From JADFQT01 sp965216025 (GTDB taxonomy: Bacteria; Chloroflexota; Dehalococcoidia; Lucifugimonadales; UBA3495), in the NCBI GenBank assembly GCA_965216025.1, contig CBDCEX010000011.1:124001-188000 (forward strand): DNA of 64,000 bases. The letters are read 5' to 3'. This document shows, piece by piece, positions 63,121 through 64,000 of the stretch. Every line of letters begins with the position of its first letter. Position 1 is the first letter of the stretch. The notes beneath the pieces are model-generated. The model saw only the letters and a list, made by a program, of their open reading frames with translations. It had not been told where the DNA came from and searched no databases. Made by a program: the position numbers and the translations under genes.

Positions 63121-64000
63121 CTAGCCTCCCGACCCTCTGGCGCGATACTGCAATGCCTCCGCCAAATGGGCGACGCCGATTTCTTCCGCCCCGTCCAGGT
63201 CGGCGATGGTTCGGGAGACTTTAAGTATTCGATGAAATGACCGGGCAGATAGATTCAGCTGCTGGGTCGCAGCTTGCAGCAAACTCTTGGCATGGACATC
63301 CAGAGGGCAGATGTTCCACACCTCGGCAGGCCCCATTTCAGCATTGCAAAGGAAATCATGGCTGGCGAAGCGCTTTTCCTGGACCTGGCGAGCTTTTTCC
63401 ACCCGGACGCGAACCGCCGCCGAGGTTTCCCCCGCCTGATCTTCCACCAGCTTTTCATATTCCACCGGCGGTACTTCGACAAATATGTCGATCCGGTCCA
63501 GCAGGGGTCCGCTGATCCGCTTCTGATACCGGCTCACCGCCGATGGCGTGCAGGTGCATTCCCTCTTGGGGTGGGTAGAGTAGCCGCACGGGCAGGGATT
63601 CATGGCGCCCAACAGCATGAAACTGGCGGGATAGGTAACCGTTCCGGTGACCCGGCTAATGGTGACTACCTTGTCTTCCACCGGCTGCCGCAGCGATTCC
63701 AGGGCGGTGTGACTGAACTCCGGCAGCTCGTCCAGAAACAACACTCCGCGGTGACTCATGGTGATCTCACCAGGCCTCAGGGTCCGTTCGCCGCCCACCA
63801 GTCCAGCGTTGGAGATAGTGTAATGGGGAGCCCGAAAAGGCCTCTGGGTAATCAACGGGGTGTCCGCGGGCAGGGCTCCCGCGATGCTGTAGATCTTGGT
63901 GGTTTCCAGAGCTTCCTGCCGGGACATTCGAGGGAGAATGGAAGGCAGGGAACGCGCCAGCAATGTCTTGCCGCTGCCGGGCGGACCGTTGAAAAGTAGA
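63121..64000 (-). CDS. YifB/ComM-family AAA ATPase (Mg-chelatase-like), 5' end beyond window
   Basis: The frame is open from the right edge through Walker A (NGPPGSGKTLLA) and Walker B (GVLFLDELPEFSHTALESLRQP), then the zinc-like MNPCPCGYSTHPKRECTC and sensor ISGPLLDRIDIFVEVPP, to the Mg_chelatase_C domain (LNLSARSFHRILKVSRTIADLDGAEEIGVAHLAEALQYR). ComM helicases promote branch migration during natural transformation. About 293 of roughly 510 residues are present; the Lon-like N-terminal domain lies outside. Confidence 0.93.
   Translation of the reverse strand, partial: LLFNGPPGSGKTLLARSLPSILPRMSRQEALETTKIYSIAGALPADTPLITQRPFRAPHYTISNAGLVGGERTLRPGEITMSHRGVLFLDELPEFSHTALESLRQPVEDKVVTISRVTGTVTYPASFMLLGAMNPCPCGYSTHPKRECTCTPSAVSRYQKRISGPLLDRIDIFVEVPPVEYEKLVEDQAGETSAAVRVRVEKARQVQEKRFASHDFLCNAEMGPAEVWNICPLDVHAKSLLQAATQQLNLSARSFHRILKVSRTIADLDGAEEIGVAHLAEALQYRARGSGG

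Overview
The window looks like a bacterial chromosome fragment with moderately high G+C. The best-supported guess is a Chloroflexota lineage (Dehalococcoidia or SAR202-like). The clues are an SCP-x-type thiolase paired with a DUF35 zinc-ribbon protein, DUF3090 next to an SCO1664-type protein, an Eis-like acetyltransferase, and hydantoinase/oxoprolinase genes. This placement is inference from gene content only. No rRNA, tRNA, CRISPR array or phage structural gene was seen.

Layout. 1-11 kb: a transposase cut by the left edge, a carboxymuconolactone decarboxylase-like gene, an MFS exporter, a YyaL/DUF255 protein, a frameshifted SDR gene, and one IS1380 element inserted inside another. 11-20 kb: a cluster of tiny ORFs including a 56-residue zinc-ribbon-like protein, a FhuF-like Fe-S protein, an aldo/keto reductase, a VOC protein, a three-gene cassette (DUF1800, DUF1501, NHL propeller) and an Eis-like acetyltransferase. 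20-33 kb: an IS1182 copy, a HAD-like protein, the thiolase/DUF35 pair, a degenerate IS701 element, a thiamine-diphosphate enzyme and a second, paralogous DUF1800-DUF1501-NHL cassette. 33-39.6 kb: one lipoprotein/pentapeptide-repeat gene broken by three separate insertions, one of which is itself a nested pair of elements. 40-49.7 kb: dnaN, alaX, hyuA, a frameshifted second IS1182, a PIG-L deacetylase, hyuB and a small DUF1059-like protein. 50-52 kb: fused ISAs1/IS66 debris. 52-56 kb: modABC and a HAD phosphatase. 56-64 kb: a minus-strand sugar-phosphate group (pgi, gnd, zwf) with DUF3090 and SCO1664-type genes, split by an ISAzo13 copy, then a comM/yifB fragment at the right edge.

The dominant theme is transposition. 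At least seven IS families are present (a DUF772-type DDE element, IS1380, IS1182, IS701, IS630, ISAzo13, ISAs1/IS66). Several insertions can be reversed on paper to the base, because the target duplications are intact and removal restores an open frame. The most unusual host features are the duplicated NHL-DUF1501-DUF1800 cassettes, which lack visible export signals, and the interrupted 362-residue lipoprotein. Many short perfect tandem duplications (5-15 bp) are scattered through the window, often at gene ends.
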